Source of the DNA: Fomitopsis serialis
Lineage: Eukaryota > Basidiomycota > Agaricomycetes > Polyporales > Fomitopsidaceae
Direction of reading: 5' to 3'
NCBI RefSeq assembly: GCF_022376445.1
Contig: NW_025954990.1
Location: 62,001 to 126,000 of the forward strand
DNA length: 64,000 nucleotides
The notes under the pieces were generated by a model. It searched no databases. It was not told the DNA's origin and was given only the letters and a program-made list of their open reading frames with translations. Both the position numbers and the translations under genes were made by a program. Shown one piece after another: positions 23,451 through 34,462 of the stretch; position 1 is the first letter of the stretch; every line of letters begins with the position of its first letter.

Positions 23451-23490
23451 GTTCACGCGTTCAAGCGTTCACGCGTTCAAGCGTTCACGC
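23451..23490. repeat. Short tandem repeat, 8-nt units
   Basis: Five consecutive octamers alternate gttcacgc and gttcaagc (period 16 when paired). No gene covers it. It looks like an ordinary minisatellite. Confidence 0.85.
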
Positions 23491-24139
23491 GTCACGTCTC
23501 ACAGTCAAACGCTGCTTCATTGGGAGCCACGGCGACATTAAGTCTCGAATGGCTCGGTTCTCCCGATGCGGCTTCCGCAAGCGGAAGCTTAGAACGATTG
23601 AGATTGATATCGAACGTTCTGGCTCCGATATCGTGTGTAGTGCAGTGGCTATACATGAATGGGAAGCCCGCGGACGTCATGTCGTGCCGGGGAACCTGCG
23701 AAGGCGCTTCGTTTACATGTCCCGAGTCAAGTACCGACCTCCGCTAGCCTGCGGTCTTCGAGTCTCTACGCTGGCCTATGCAAGGTATGCAAGACAACTA
23801 TTCAGGTCGAATGGCGGTGCTCCCAGCTTCCAGCTGGCATCCGTCGGCTGTGCGAATATTCTCTCTTCGCGGGCATTCGTTAGTGAAGTCTGTCCAGTTT
23901 CCTGGCCCGCGTCACGCTCAATGCTGCGGACTAACATGCAAGTTAAGGACAGCCACTGGGACCAAAGAAGTGCGCGCCCGCCGCGCCTTCTATTCTCACT
24001 GGGCAGTCGCGCCCAACGAGGCCATACGCTACTGGGCGAGTCAAACCCACGGAAGGGTCCTACTGAATGGGGTGACATGGGTTTCACCCCAAATTGATAC
24101 AGAATATGCGCATTGTGACATGGCCTCATGGTAGTCTGG

Positions 24140-24146
24140 ATATATA
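24140..24146 (+). promoter_or_regulatory. TATA box of zinc-finger copy 2
   Basis: atatata lies 79 bp before the ATG at 24225, followed by a C/T-rich leader (cgttcgtccttccctttcc). Confidence 0.5.
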
Positions 24147-24224
24147 CCCATGCGCCACCAGATGTCGTTCGTCCTTCCCTTTCCCCGGTCGGTCACACTC
24201 CTGTCGTCCTAGCTCACGTTCATT

Positions 24225-24981
24225 ATGCCTCAAGATCGCGCCAACGCCTGCTTTTCACCCTCTCGTCCTGGCGGTGATACGAGAACCGTCCAACGAAGGG
24301 GCGACCCTCGTTATGCTCAGCGAAGTGTACAAGCCTTGGCATCACAGTACGTGTCCGGCGGTGCGATCTCATAGTCGATGTCGTCTAATTCAAAATATCA
24401 GTGCACCTGTCTACGGGGGTGCCGTGATCAACGATCGTTCCACTTTAGTTTCTGCCAGCGACGATGGATCGTGAGTGATCCTGTCCAGACGGTCCACGGT
24501 TATGGTATTGATGAGACGTAGGCCTCATTCCCAACGCAACTACAATCCTTCCAGCCGCTCTGCCCAGGTAGACCCGCTTACCAGCTTTCGCAGCGGTCAT
24601 AACGCGCCAGATCCCTGTCACCCTGCGACAGCTCCGAATTTGAAACCTCCGCCCGGCGTGTTCACCGTCCCTTGCCGCTGGGGCCACTGCGGTATTTCCC
24701 TCGACGACGGTTCCGCAGGCGGCATGAAGCGACATCTTCACGGGTTCCATGAAGGCGACATGAAAAAGGGAATGCCGTGCGTATGCAAGTGGATGGCCGA
24801 AGACGGGACTCCCTGCCAAAAGCATTACGCCAATGAGGTCACGCTTACCAGGCACATCGCCACGGTTCATCTCAAGTCGTCTGCGGAGAACTGCCCGCAC
24901 TGCGGGATGCATATGAGCCGGAAGGATGCGCTGAACAGGCACATCCAGGCGTCGTGCCGCGTGGCCAATCTCCCAGTGTAA
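24225..24981 (+). CDS. Three-finger zinc-finger protein (cluster copy 2)
   Basis: Three exons (24225-24346, 24402-24470, 24522-24981) join to 651 nt, giving 216 residues, starting MPQDRANACF. It is the only plus-strand copy and diverges from copy 1. The N-terminal 110 residues are Ser/Asn/Pro/Arg-rich and unrelated in sequence to the other copies. The fingers are CRWGHC...LDDGSAGG...RHLHGFH; CKWMAEDGTPC...LTRHIATVH; and CPHCGMH...RKDALNRHIQASC. Finger 1 has spacing C-x4-C-x14-H-x4-H and finger 3 C-x2-C-x12-H-x4-C, exactly as in the paralogs. Likely a nuclear DNA-binding protein, by analogy only. Confidence 0.8.
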
Positions 24982-26048
24982 ATCGGATGTCGCCCCCGCC
25001 CCTTCTCCAAATGAAGTGAGCACGATATACGAGAGTATGGCTATCCTGTGCTAATCATGCCTCGACAATTAGCCTTTCCGTCGCGGTCGCCAGCGGGTCT
25101 GACGACCCAGCATGTTGAACAGCTTGGAACTGGCATTTCTTGTTTCGTAACGGTGGAGCTGTGCTTCACGCGCGTAGACGCGCCCTCCTTAATCCCGTTC
25201 TCATGGATATCGATGTTTGGAAACGATATAACCCATATTCAGTCACGATCTTGATGTGCTTGTATTGAACGACTCCTCGACGAATATATGAATATGTATG
25301 ATCCGTACTAGCACTGCCCTGCTTTCGTACTGCCAGCAGCACGCTCAGTGACCGCTGAAGACACCACCTATTCATTGCACAGCCCTCCGAGGAAACCATT
25401 CTTCCCGTCTCGAGATGCTGCGAAGGTGAAGGCACTGAAGGCAATGCAATACAGACAGCACAGCATACTACACGGCGACCCGGACAGGTGCGATGTCCAC
25501 TGGCACTGGGGTTCGCAGTACATGTCCCGGAACGAACGACATACCAGTGGTCCAAGGAAGACTATGACATCTCAAGCTGTGAGATGTGGACGACCTGCAG
25601 CCTTTCGCGCGCGACACACCAGCATGGCAATAGAACAAACTCCCGATCTGTCGGGGATAAATGTTGGGAACGTACAGTAAAAAGTGTCATAATGTACAGA
25701 TGCAAGGCTACATAGGGTTCATAGAGGTATACAGCAAATTGTCGACGATTAAAAAGTGGGTATTGTGAAATGAATGTTGGGTGTACGATGTGGAGGGTAG
25801 GATAGGTCATCAAGCGATGTGAGATAGGAATAATTTAATGTATGGAAGTGCGTGCCGAGCCACGGCCGTTTGCGTGGTCTATGAGCATGCGAGAGTGATC
25901 ATCGAGGGCTCCCTTGCGCAGCAGCCGTCTCCTGGACGAACTTGCGCGCTAGCATCCGGTGCTAGGAGGGTGTCTATTGGAGTTCAGCGAATGCCACCCA
26001 CGTCTGCTCGAAAGACTACTCACATAGGCATGAAGCGGCCAAGCAACC
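24982..26048. other. Convergent intergenic region
   Basis: About 1.07 kb between convergent zinc-finger copies 2 and 3. Overlapping short ORFs at 25.2-25.8 kb have no support. An AT-rich patch lies near 25.68-25.84 kb. No repeat or RNA gene was recognised. Confidence 0.45.
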
Positions 26049-26569
26049 TCAAGCCACGTACCCCTGCAAAACAGGGCAGTACTGCTCTTGGTGCCGCTTC
26101 AACGCGTCCTTCCGACTGAAGTTCTTGCGGCAGTACTGGCAGATCTTCCTGCCGTGCCCGAGGTGCACCGTCGAGATGTGTCTCCCGTGTGCGACGGCAC
26201 TCCGGCACTCTGTCTGGCAGGTGCCCGCACCGTGACCCTCGTTCCACCGACACTCTGAGCTCCCCAGTGGCTGCCCAGAGGCGCTCCTCGGCGGCATGTC
26301 GGCGGCGTGGTACTGCTGAAGGTGACGTTTGATGCCCGGGCCGCTGACGTCGTCGAGCGGGACATTGCACTGTCCCCATCTGCAGAAGACGAGGGGCGGA
26401 GGAGCTACCGGCGCAGCGGGTTGATACCCCTGATAGGGATAGCTCGGGCCACCGTTGGCATCTCCTGCCACTCCACTGTGATGTCGGTCAGACGTGCCGC
26501 AACGACCCCGCGAATGCAGGATACGTACTAGTTGTAATATCCGTACTGTTGGAAGTTATACGCAGACAT
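26049..26569 (-). CDS. Three-finger zinc-finger protein (cluster copy 3)
   Basis: Two exons (26529-26569 and 26049-26475) join to 468 nt, giving 155 residues, the shortest copy. The first exon encodes only MSAYNFQQYGYYN plus two bases of the next Tyr codon; the intron is gtacgt...cacag. The N-terminus is Tyr/Gln/Gly/Pro-rich. The fingers are CRWGQC...LDDVSGPG...RHLQQYH; CRWNEGHGAGTC...GRHISTVH; and CQYCRKN...RKDALKRHQEQYC. Finger 2 has an additional Cys (CQTEC) absent in most copies. Stop codon follows PVLQGYVA. With almost no extra sequence besides the fingers, this copy shows the minimal unit. Confidence 0.8.
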
Positions 26570-26750
26570 TGAACTGGTCGGAGCTGAGCGCGGTGCCGGA
26601 GAGAGAGATGAAGACGGAAAGGTGAATTAAAGGTCTAATATAAAGTATAGGGTGAAGAGAAACGAAAGAGAACAAGGGGGAAAACGACGGGAAGTCCCTC
26701 GTACAACGAAAGGGAGGAGGGGTTGGGCTCTAGAGCAAAGATGCGCCCGC

Positions 26751-26757
26751 TATATAT
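26751..26757 (-). promoter_or_regulatory. TATA-like element of zinc-finger copy 3
   Basis: tatatat lies about 182 bp before the ATG at 26569. Between them is a purine-rich stretch on the plus strand (26590-26720), i.e. a C/T-rich leader on the transcribed side. Confidence 0.45.
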
Positions 26758-28526
26758 GCATCTTCGAGCATCACGGGGTGGGTGGTCTGTGGTCCTCGCG
26801 CGCCATCGTAAAATTTTAAAACCTACGCTGCTCAGACGATAACGTAGTCAGCATATCTGATCTTACGGCCACACAATATCAATTACCTCGTGGAGGAGCA
26901 CATGAGTGCGCAGATGGACCTAGAGAAGTGGTCAGAATACTAGCCTGCACAGCGAACCGGTCGTACGTCTGTGACGGGAAAGCACAACGTCATATTCCGA
27001 TTTACTATGGTATTGACTCCGCGGCTCGAAGGCACGAAGCCCACATGGGATACTATATTCGACAAACCGCCCGAGGGTCTGCCGTCACTGCGACGGAGCG
27101 TGGATCACCGATGAGAACGTTGACCGTCAACAGAAGATATGAAGCGACTTTGAGTCCGGGTGCCTGCTTCGGTCCGTCTTCGCAAACGACTCGGCAGACA
27201 TATCCAGGTCCAGAATTGCGCAATTGGCAGCTCGGACATAGAAGGCTAATTTCCGCAGCGATCCGCGCTCGATGAAGACTAATATTCCGCGGCTGCAGCT
27301 ACGATTTGACGTTATCGTGGCCGAGATAGGAGGACCTCTGACATGGGAGCAGAAGGCAATGACAGCGAAGGCTAGTTAAGCCGCATCTGGGGACACATGA
27401 TGTCGATAACTTTCCCATGCGCCGATGTTTCAATACCGCATGTGAGAGCGCCGCGGAGGGGCCTTTTTCTTTGAGATCGTGAAGAGGACCTGCCGACGAG
27501 GCGTATCCATCGCACATATATCTGCTGCATGAGCGGTCCTGGCGACCTACAGTGCGCCGAGGGTATGACGACACATGGGTACGATCCCAAAGGCGCAGCA
27601 ATCAGTATCACTGGCGGCCATACACGATAAACCATACTGCAAGCAACCTCCGGTCCAATCTTTGAGACTCGAGTGAGCTTCGCGAACTGAGATGGAGGCC
27701 CAACGACTTTCCGTGCCCAGGATCGCCGCCTGTTATCGAATATGTCAAAACCGTTTGCAGTCGAGATGGAGAGCGTAGCACGAACCAGCGCCGTGACTTT
27801 TCATGAGGACTGTACGTAGACTACGCATATCAGGACCCAGGCTGTAGAGCTTGAAGGCACGCGCAAGTGAGGCGTAGCGGAATCGTACAAGCTAAAACAT
27901 GCCACATTAGCCTGAACACACATACTTCTACCGCACCCTTCCCTCCTCGATAGACGCAGCACACTGCTTAGATGGAGGCAACCCTCGCCATGGCACTTGC
28001 TGCTTGAGGTTGTGAAACAAGTGGGATGCCTTCATAGCGGCGCAATTGTGTCCACGGGCGTACGTTTGACACGTGGCTTGGGGCGACTGCAGGCGACTGC
28101 CAACGGCTTGAAACTCGGAGGTTGTTTGCAATGCTAGCTATGACCACGCAAGCGTCGGACCTCTCTCTGTCCACCTAGAGAGTACCAACTTCCGCACGAA
28201 AGCACGTACGCAGTTAACTTCCAGTCGGACGAGCTCACCGGCACGAGCACTGCGCACGCTGTGATCGAGTGCTGCTTCAATCTTCTGTCTCCCACGATGA
28301 CAGCGTGGATCATAGTCTAACTATGGACTTCGTGCGTCGGCGTTCGTCGTTGACCATGGCGAAGGGGAGTCCAGGCCCGGGGCGTGGATGGGGGAAATGT
28401 GGTCCTGGACAACGTGAATGCTGGAAGCAAACTGGAGCTGAGCCAGAGGCGCCCAATCCCATCAAAATCATGATCTTACATCAGATCTAATCTGAGAATG
28501 GGCTTAGTCCATGTCCCAGGCTTCCA

Positions 28527-28808
28527 GCACCGGGAACAGCACTTCCGAGTCGACTGTCGAACATGCAACGGAAACCACTCCTTGTGGAGAACCGTTTCGG
28601 AGCACATTTGGGATCCAAAAGATTGACGAAGATGTTATATTTTCGGTCGACGAATTTCCTTGTTTGGTAATTGTGGCGATGTTCGTCGAATATCCTTCGT
28701 ATTTTCGGCATACCTTCGGACTTCAAACATACTCCGAAACGGTTCTCCAACCAGGAGCGTTGTTCATTGCATGTTCGACAACCAATTCCGAAGTATTGTT
28801 CCCGGTGC
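28527..28808. repeat. Imperfect fold-back (inverted repeat), ~80-bp arms
   Basis: Outer arms 28527-28612 and 28732-28808 are complementary at roughly three quarters of positions, including an uninterrupted 12-nt block at the ends (gcaccgggaaca), a 14-nt block (tgtcgaacatgcaa) and a 17-nt block (ggagaaccgtttcggag). The ~119-nt centre has further short complementary pieces (tcgacgaa with ttcgtcga). It could be a MITE-like or fold-back element, or a hairpin transcript giving small RNAs. No target-site duplication was identified. Confidence 0.75.
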
Positions 28809-29197
28809 AGTGTCATTCGAATATTCCAGCCAAATTTCGTAGAATTGCTGACAGAATCCCGGACAGAAGCGCATCGCTATGCGTCTCACTGCCACTGCCA
28901 CTCAGGGAAACGAAGTCCATTCTTGCAGAGTACATAGGAACCTGACAAAAACTGTATTTCAGTGCCTGCATATAAGTAGTCATTGAACGACAAAACGAGT
29001 TACATAAGGTAAATGAACGAAACAGAGGAGAGTCACGGATAAGCACTGTCCGATTCGCATTCCATGTCCAAACAAAAGACACCTTCATCGCACTGAGCGC
29101 CAGGTGTCCTCCGATGTCCTGCACAGCATCTCCGATGCTGTGTGTAGGAGGGGAAGCCCGTTCGCCGAATACCATTCCTCCTTCACTCCTGCGCAGG

Positions 29198-30086
29198 TTA
29201 CGCATCGCCGCGGCAGCTACTTTGTTCATGCCGCGTCAGGGCGTCTCCTCTACTGAATTCCTTGTTACACCAACGACAGGTCTTCCTCCCATGCTTCAAA
29301 TGGCACGACGAGATGTGCCGGGTCAGTGTGACAACAGTCTTGTACTCAAGACCGCAGGTCGTATGACCGTCCTCCGAAGTCCAGTGGCAGATCACCGTGG
29401 TTCCGAGGCTACCACTTGCTCCCTCAGGGCGGTTTTGATTGCGGCCGCTCTGAGACACCATCGCGTCTGTGTGATATTCTAGGAAGTGGCGCCTGATACC
29501 TCCGGCGCTGTGGTCATCAAGCATGATTGGGCATTGCTCCCAGCGGCACTGTTGGCAGCGAGGGAGGGAATGAGCGACGTCAACCTCGGCCACACCAGTC
29601 CTGCACAGGTGCGCGAATTCGACGTTAGGCCATTGCCCTGTCAGACAAGTCGCAAGAATTAGTTTCGGCAGCGGAAGACTGACAGAGTTGTAGCGGTTGA
29701 ATCAGCCTCTGCGGCATCATACTGTGTCGTTATTGCCGACTAGACACATAGACCGCGCTTGAGCGCCCGAAGACAGCACGTATACGACCGACTCACCGGT
29801 CTTTGAATATGAAGATGACCAGAAGGCCGGGGTTGTACAACCGCCCTCGTCGCCCAATGACCGTCGTAAGCTCCGATTTGCAGTGATTCGTGTCTAGAGG
29901 GGTCGGTGCTGTGAGACTAGAACAGACTTGGCCCGCCTACATGCCAGGGACTTACATTCCACAGGATCTGACTCGCAGGGCATCTTGACGCTCACTACTG
30001 ATTGTGCCCGCCATCGTTGGCAGGTGTCCAGACCGAGCAAGCGGGTACGGCTTTCCCGTACGAGCCACACGGCTCTGCCGCGACAT
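29198..30086 (-). CDS. Three-finger zinc-finger protein (cluster copy 4)
   Basis: Four exons (29956-30086, 29797-29908, 29684-29739, 29198-29600) join to 702 nt, giving 233 residues, starting MSRQSRVART. Phases balance at each join; the third intron uses gtcagt as donor. The N-terminal 100 residues are basic then Thr/Ala-rich with no fold recognised. The fingers are CRWEQC...LDDHSAGG...RHFLEYH; CHWTSEDGHTTC...LTRHISSCH; and CRWCNKE...RGDALTRHEQSSC, after which the protein ends within four residues. Finger 1 shares the LDDHS variant with copy 5, suggesting these two are the closest pair. The 5' exon assignment is less certain than the finger exon. Confidence 0.75.
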
Positions 30087-31942
30087 TGAATGAGTGTCGG
30101 ATTGGAAAATAATTTTGCGAGTGACGGGGGAGAGAAGGTACAAGGCTAGAAGAAAGGAAAGAATCGATAAGTAGCGGAGAGTACGCACATGGACCACATG
30201 ATATATACATCATGTTGAGTAAAGTTCAACGAAGACTCTGTGTCAGCATGCGCACCGGAAGCACGCTGAGGTAATGAAATGGTGCACACTCTGTGAGCTT
30301 GTGTGTATAGTTGGAACTATTTGTGTCGTCTTCTTGACTCCGTCGCACATGCCACAAACAGTGTGCGAGCGGACCAGGGGTTTATCGCTATCACCACTGC
30401 CAACGGTTTTGATGGCCGCGACGATGTGAGCAGCGGACACACCATCACCCATTTTGGTGACTCCCATTACCTAGTCGTGCAGAGGATTTACTAGCCTTCC
30501 TCTCTCTTCGAGCTCAGCTAGTTTCTGTGGTCAGAACTAGGTTGGACACGGAAGCACATTGCCAATACGCAATGCAAGCCCAATCCGAGTGCAATATTAA
30601 GCACAGGGTAATGCGGTGGTTCGGAACCAAAGAGAAAGGTTTCTCCGTTAGGGCTCGGAGACATTCTACAGCAGTGTCCTTGAAGCGTGGTCCGGTGAAG
30701 GCGGAGATTTCCATCCAGAGTCGTCTATTGAACAGATTGTGTCGATCATGTTAATTATGTCGAAGAAGCATGGCAGTTGGGTGCCACTGTGGCGGAGAGC
30801 AGTAGTCGAAAGGCCACAACGCGCATAACTCGAGGCAGACACGTTCGCCGCCTCGTGTCCCCCTTTACATGGCAAGGCTTTCATTCCTTCCGGCGCTCAG
30901 AATGCAACACCCGATGAATCGATGCTTACCCCTGTCCTAGTTCGAAACCGCGTCCGGCACCACAGCGAATAGTACGAATATGACTTGCCTGACCCCTTCT
31001 GCGGAGAACGCTGCCTACGAAGATTCCGCGAGACATGAAACTTGAAGGGCGGTGCAATGTCATGACGTGCAGTGCTTTCCGGACAGTACATCTACCGACT
31101 TGATACGGGCGGTCAGAGCGATGCATGAGTTCACATAGGAAGCTCGGAGTCGGGGTTTTTCATGGTCGTTTCTCAGCGCAGAGATTGAGTGGCCCAGTGG
31201 ACGTACTTAGTTGAATAAGACCCGGATGTGACTGTAGCTTGGTGCTGTACTGCCCCAGCGCCTTCCGGTAATAAGGCTGTTCGGGCTGAGTCCTTCGACG
31301 TTGTACTTCAAGATTCTGGCGGGGTGCATATAAGGTAGAGGAACCAGGCCAGGCCGAACGTTGTAGATTTTCAGGTCCAGCATACTTCGAGCGCACTGTC
31401 ACGGTAGAAAGCGAGCCAGCGCCCATAAGAATGACTGACAGCCACAACCCCATCGTTGACTCGGCAATCTCCGTAGGCTCGCTCCTACTTATCGTAATCT
31501 ACTTAACTTACTAGCACCAGTTTTCCGAAGTCTTCTGGGTGTAAATGCTACTCACTGCATGAATGATGCTCAAATCAACCTCGAGTCGCATACTAGCCAT
31601 ACAAACGCTATCATTACTAGTAGGTGCAATGACAGTGTACACGTGCGCCGCATTAGGCTACGGAAGCTACAGGTCGATCCATTGCGCGATAGCCCATACG
31701 ATCGTACCCTAAAGGACGTATCACCACCACGAAGGAGTCTATACTATCGAGGAACATTATAAGCATAAATTAAGAAAGAGAGGACGGCGGGACAGGAATG
31801 TCATAAATCGTAAGCGAGCCAGTAGGTTCAGAAGGCTTGTTTCAAGTTCGCTGATTCTACAGCTTCAGCCAGAGGTCCGTGTTCAGATCAGCCCTTAGGC
31901 AGTACGACTCGATACTGCCGCGCTGCGCTGCCTACGATGCTG
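30087..31942. other. Gene-poor stretch between zinc-finger copies 4 and 5
   Basis: About 1.86 kb. Apart from the TATA element of copy 4 no supported feature was found. A 97-codon minus-strand frame at 31160-31453 starts with a hydrophobic MGLWLSVILMGAG stretch but is not supported otherwise (see rejected items). Confidence 0.45.
30201..30207 (-). promoter_or_regulatory. TATA box of zinc-finger copy 4
   Basis: tatatat on the minus strand lies 115 bp before the ATG at 30086, inside the symmetric string catgatatatacatcatg. Confidence 0.5.
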
Positions 31943-32915
31943 TCAGTGCTTTATAATAATTTTATACAGCATGGAGCTAGCATACCGTCTTGTTCGGCGC
32001 AGAGGGCCCGGGCCGCTACCCTGACCATTGGCAACAGATGGACCGCGACAGGTCACATTTTGGTGGCGCTTCAGAGCATCCTTCCTACTGAACTCCACCC
32101 CGCAAACCTCGCACGTCACTCGCCCGGCTCCCATGTGGTGAGACGATATGTGCCGTGCAAGCGTGCGGACCGTACGATAGACGTGCTCGCTGCGACAAGG
32201 TTGACCGTCCTTCAAGTTCCACTGACAGATCGAAGCGCATTCGCGGTTAAACTGTCTACCAGCGTTGACCGCGCCTCCGGATAGGATGTCCGTGTGGTAC
32301 TCCAGCAAATGACGCGCTATCCCCCCGTTGCTGTGGTCGTCAAGCATGATTCTGCATTGACCCCAGAGGCAGGGACGGCGAGTTGCATCGCGCTGGGATG
32401 ATGAAGCTACGTCGTGGGTCTGCGCGACCACCCCTGATCCGCTGATCTCAACGTGCGAGCTATAGCACAGGAATTCAGACCATGACTCGAATGAGACAGC
32501 GTTAAGCCTTCGAAGGCCGCCGACGTACCGTGCGCTAGTTGGGACAGTTATCGCGGGGTTTTTCCGATCAGCTTGCATCGTCTAGTGAACACGGGTCAAT
32601 AGGTCATGCTCTGATAGCAAAAGTCAATTCGACAGACCAATCCCCATGAATAGTCGTGATCATAACTGGAAGGCGGTAGGGGCTGCCTTGGTATTACGTT
32701 GCCGTAGCCTGACAGAGGCTCGGTGCTACGGCTTTCAATGTCAATGATAGTCATATGAATGCCGATTTCCCGACTTACTATCCATATAAATTCGTCGGCC
32801 ATGCATGATTTTGAAGCGGCGTGTAGGAGGACACGAGTCGGGCGCTTGGCTCCGAAACTCTGTATGGGAGCGAAGTGAGGGCATGATCGACGGGGACCTG
32901 GGGGATCTGTGACAT
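31943..32915 (-). CDS. Three-finger zinc-finger protein (cluster copy 5)
   Basis: Four exons (32779-32915, 32638-32731, 32529-32581, 31943-32459) join to 801 nt, giving 266 residues, starting MSQIPQVPVD. The intron 32460-32528 is a multiple of three and open, so retention would add 23 residues without breaking frame. The N-terminus is Pro/Tyr/Ser-rich (LPPSSYDHDYS), recalling copies 1 and 3. The fingers are CLWGQC...LDDHSNGG...RHLLEYH; CQWNLKDGQPC...LARHISSHH; and CEVCGVE...RKDALKRHQNVTC. Unlike other copies it has a 33-residue tail after finger 3, rich in Gly, Arg and Ser and ending IIIKH. A TATA element lies 110 bp upstream. Confidence 0.8.
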
Positions 32916-34462
32916 CGAATAGAGGTTGAAGGACATGAGTGTCGTATAATAGGTGCAAATAAAGAGTGGCAGAAGAATAGAACGATTGACTTGTCTACCT
33001 GTACCGGCCGGAAAATCACCCCGCTATATAGGCAGCCTCTGTACCCAGTGGAAAGGGGCACACGAAAGCCACGTTGAAATTAGATTCGGCGAGCGGGTGA
33101 GCGCTTGAGCTACTGGTTGAGAACGGAACAGGCGTGTCTTCAGACCATCCGTCCTGACATGATCATGATGTCAACTGCGCCCGCCCACGTCAATCCTCCG
33201 ACAGGTAGCGCACCCTCAGAGTCAATGCCTGAGATGTGACGCTGGGCAGCCACATGGACGGCAACAATATCACCTCACCGCAACTGATCTCTTATTGCAG
33301 CTAGCGACATACCAGCTACGGACAAGCCCGTGTCTAGTGTGGCTGTTGTCGTGCCCGATTTAGTTCTAGTGTGCAAGGGGAACAGCTCGATAGCCCACCT
33401 TGCAGCCAGCCGTGGGGGCTCAGGAGAGTTGGAACTGAGTAGATGCGCTTCGAAGCGCAGCATCTAGACCCCGAGGTCCACGACGATCTCTTCTTCACCC
33501 ATTATGCGAGGCCGGCACAGTGCCAAATCTCTGCTATGATGATGGCTCCCAGCGGCGAACCATGGTCCTCCTTCGGAGTTGCAATTTTGTGACACGAATC
33601 CTTTACAATCGGAGTCAAGTAACAAGGTTCATAGGTTGACGAGCTCCCACGATGTGGACGCCTTCAAGCCCACCGCGCATAACGATGCGCTCTGTGCACC
33701 ACACCGACCAGACCAGCCTCGCTCAAAGCTCGTTGCTGAGACTAGGTTGCCAGGGAGCCTGAGGGTGGTGGGACGAGGTATGACGGCCACGCCCCGAGGC
33801 CGCGGGACAGTGCCGATGACTCGTGGTTCTCAGGGTTCAGCCATTTTCGGGGACATTGTGGCTAGTAGTGCGTACTCGTGTGATACAGCAGAGATGGACC
33901 ATCGTCCTCATCACCGTGACTTCGGAAATTTGATACGAACAGTCACCTGCAGATCTGAATTGAAAGCAACAAACAGAGTCAGCAAAATGCCCCACAAAGC
34001 GATCCGGGCATCTGGCACACCGACCTACTATTTCTCAGCTTCCGACCATGCTACTAGTCCAGGCGCGGCCGTGCCACAGCGCCCGGGCCACAGAAGCCAC
34101 AGCTCGACGGCGCCTGTGGTCAGATGCATGCTTCTGAGCTGTCCAATAGAAAGCAGTGCAGTCCATAGACGGTTCGCGAACAGTGCACACACAGCCCGAG
34201 CTGAGGCCGCCGCTGCGGACCATAGCAAAATCTACGTGCTTTCCATGGCCCGTCAAGAGCGACCAGTGAACGGGTCTAGAGTGGATAACGTGGCGGAGTC
34301 ACGGTGGGACAGATCTCGATAGAGTGAACAGCTCGCCAGACATGCGACGAAGGGTCGTCCTTACGCTGAGCAAGACCACCAGAGAAATACCAATATTCTC
34401 CAGGCACTCCATATCTCGCCGACCTCGTACCACCCATCGCATTTCTGTATCTCGGAGTGGCC
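32916..34462. other. Intergenic region, right end of zinc-finger island
   Basis: About 1.55 kb. A 247-codon open frame at 33579-34322 (plus) has no recognisable domain, no matching splice structure and a shadow ORF on the other strand, so I do not call it. Otherwise only the TATA element of copy 5 is identified. Confidence 0.4.
33025..33030 (-). promoter_or_regulatory. TATA box of zinc-finger copy 5
   Basis: tatata (minus strand gcctatatagcgg) lies 110 bp before the ATG at 32915, the same distance class as in copies 1 and 4. Confidence 0.5.

Larger units (their letters stand above)
20493..24224. other. Long gene-poor stretch within zinc-finger island
   Basis: About 3.7 kb between two divergently transcribed zinc-finger genes. 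It contains the TATA elements of both, a perfect 35-bp palindrome at 22397-22431 and a short tandem repeat at 23451-23490. Several ORFs of 70-180 residues overlap on both strands around 22.5-24.1 kb; none shows a domain, consistent composition or splice context. No transposase or reverse-transcriptase remnant was recognised. Confidence 0.5.
26570..29197. other. Gene-poor stretch with fold-back repeat
   Basis: About 2.6 kb between copies 3 and 4 of the zinc-finger family. It holds the TATA element of copy 3 and the fold-back at 28527-28808. The short ORFs inside the fold-back are by-products of the two complementary arms. No other gene was recognised. Confidence 0.5.

Noticed and set aside
23549..24134. 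ORFs of 117-182 codons on both strands
   Set aside because: Three overlapping frames of similar length without domain; typical of chance in GC-balanced DNA.
28487..28945. ORFs inside the fold-back whose products resemble each other
   Set aside because: The similarity comes from the complementary arms read on both strands, not from protein coding.
31160..31453. 97-codon minus-strand ORF with signal-peptide-like N-terminus (MGLWLSVILMGAG)
   Set aside because: No Cys pattern, no promoter element close by, no splice evidence; a small secreted protein remains possible but is unsupported.
33579..34322. 247-codon plus-strand ORF
   Set aside because: No domain; residues are scattered in composition and the other strand is also open; the given start is not an ATG-supported family start.
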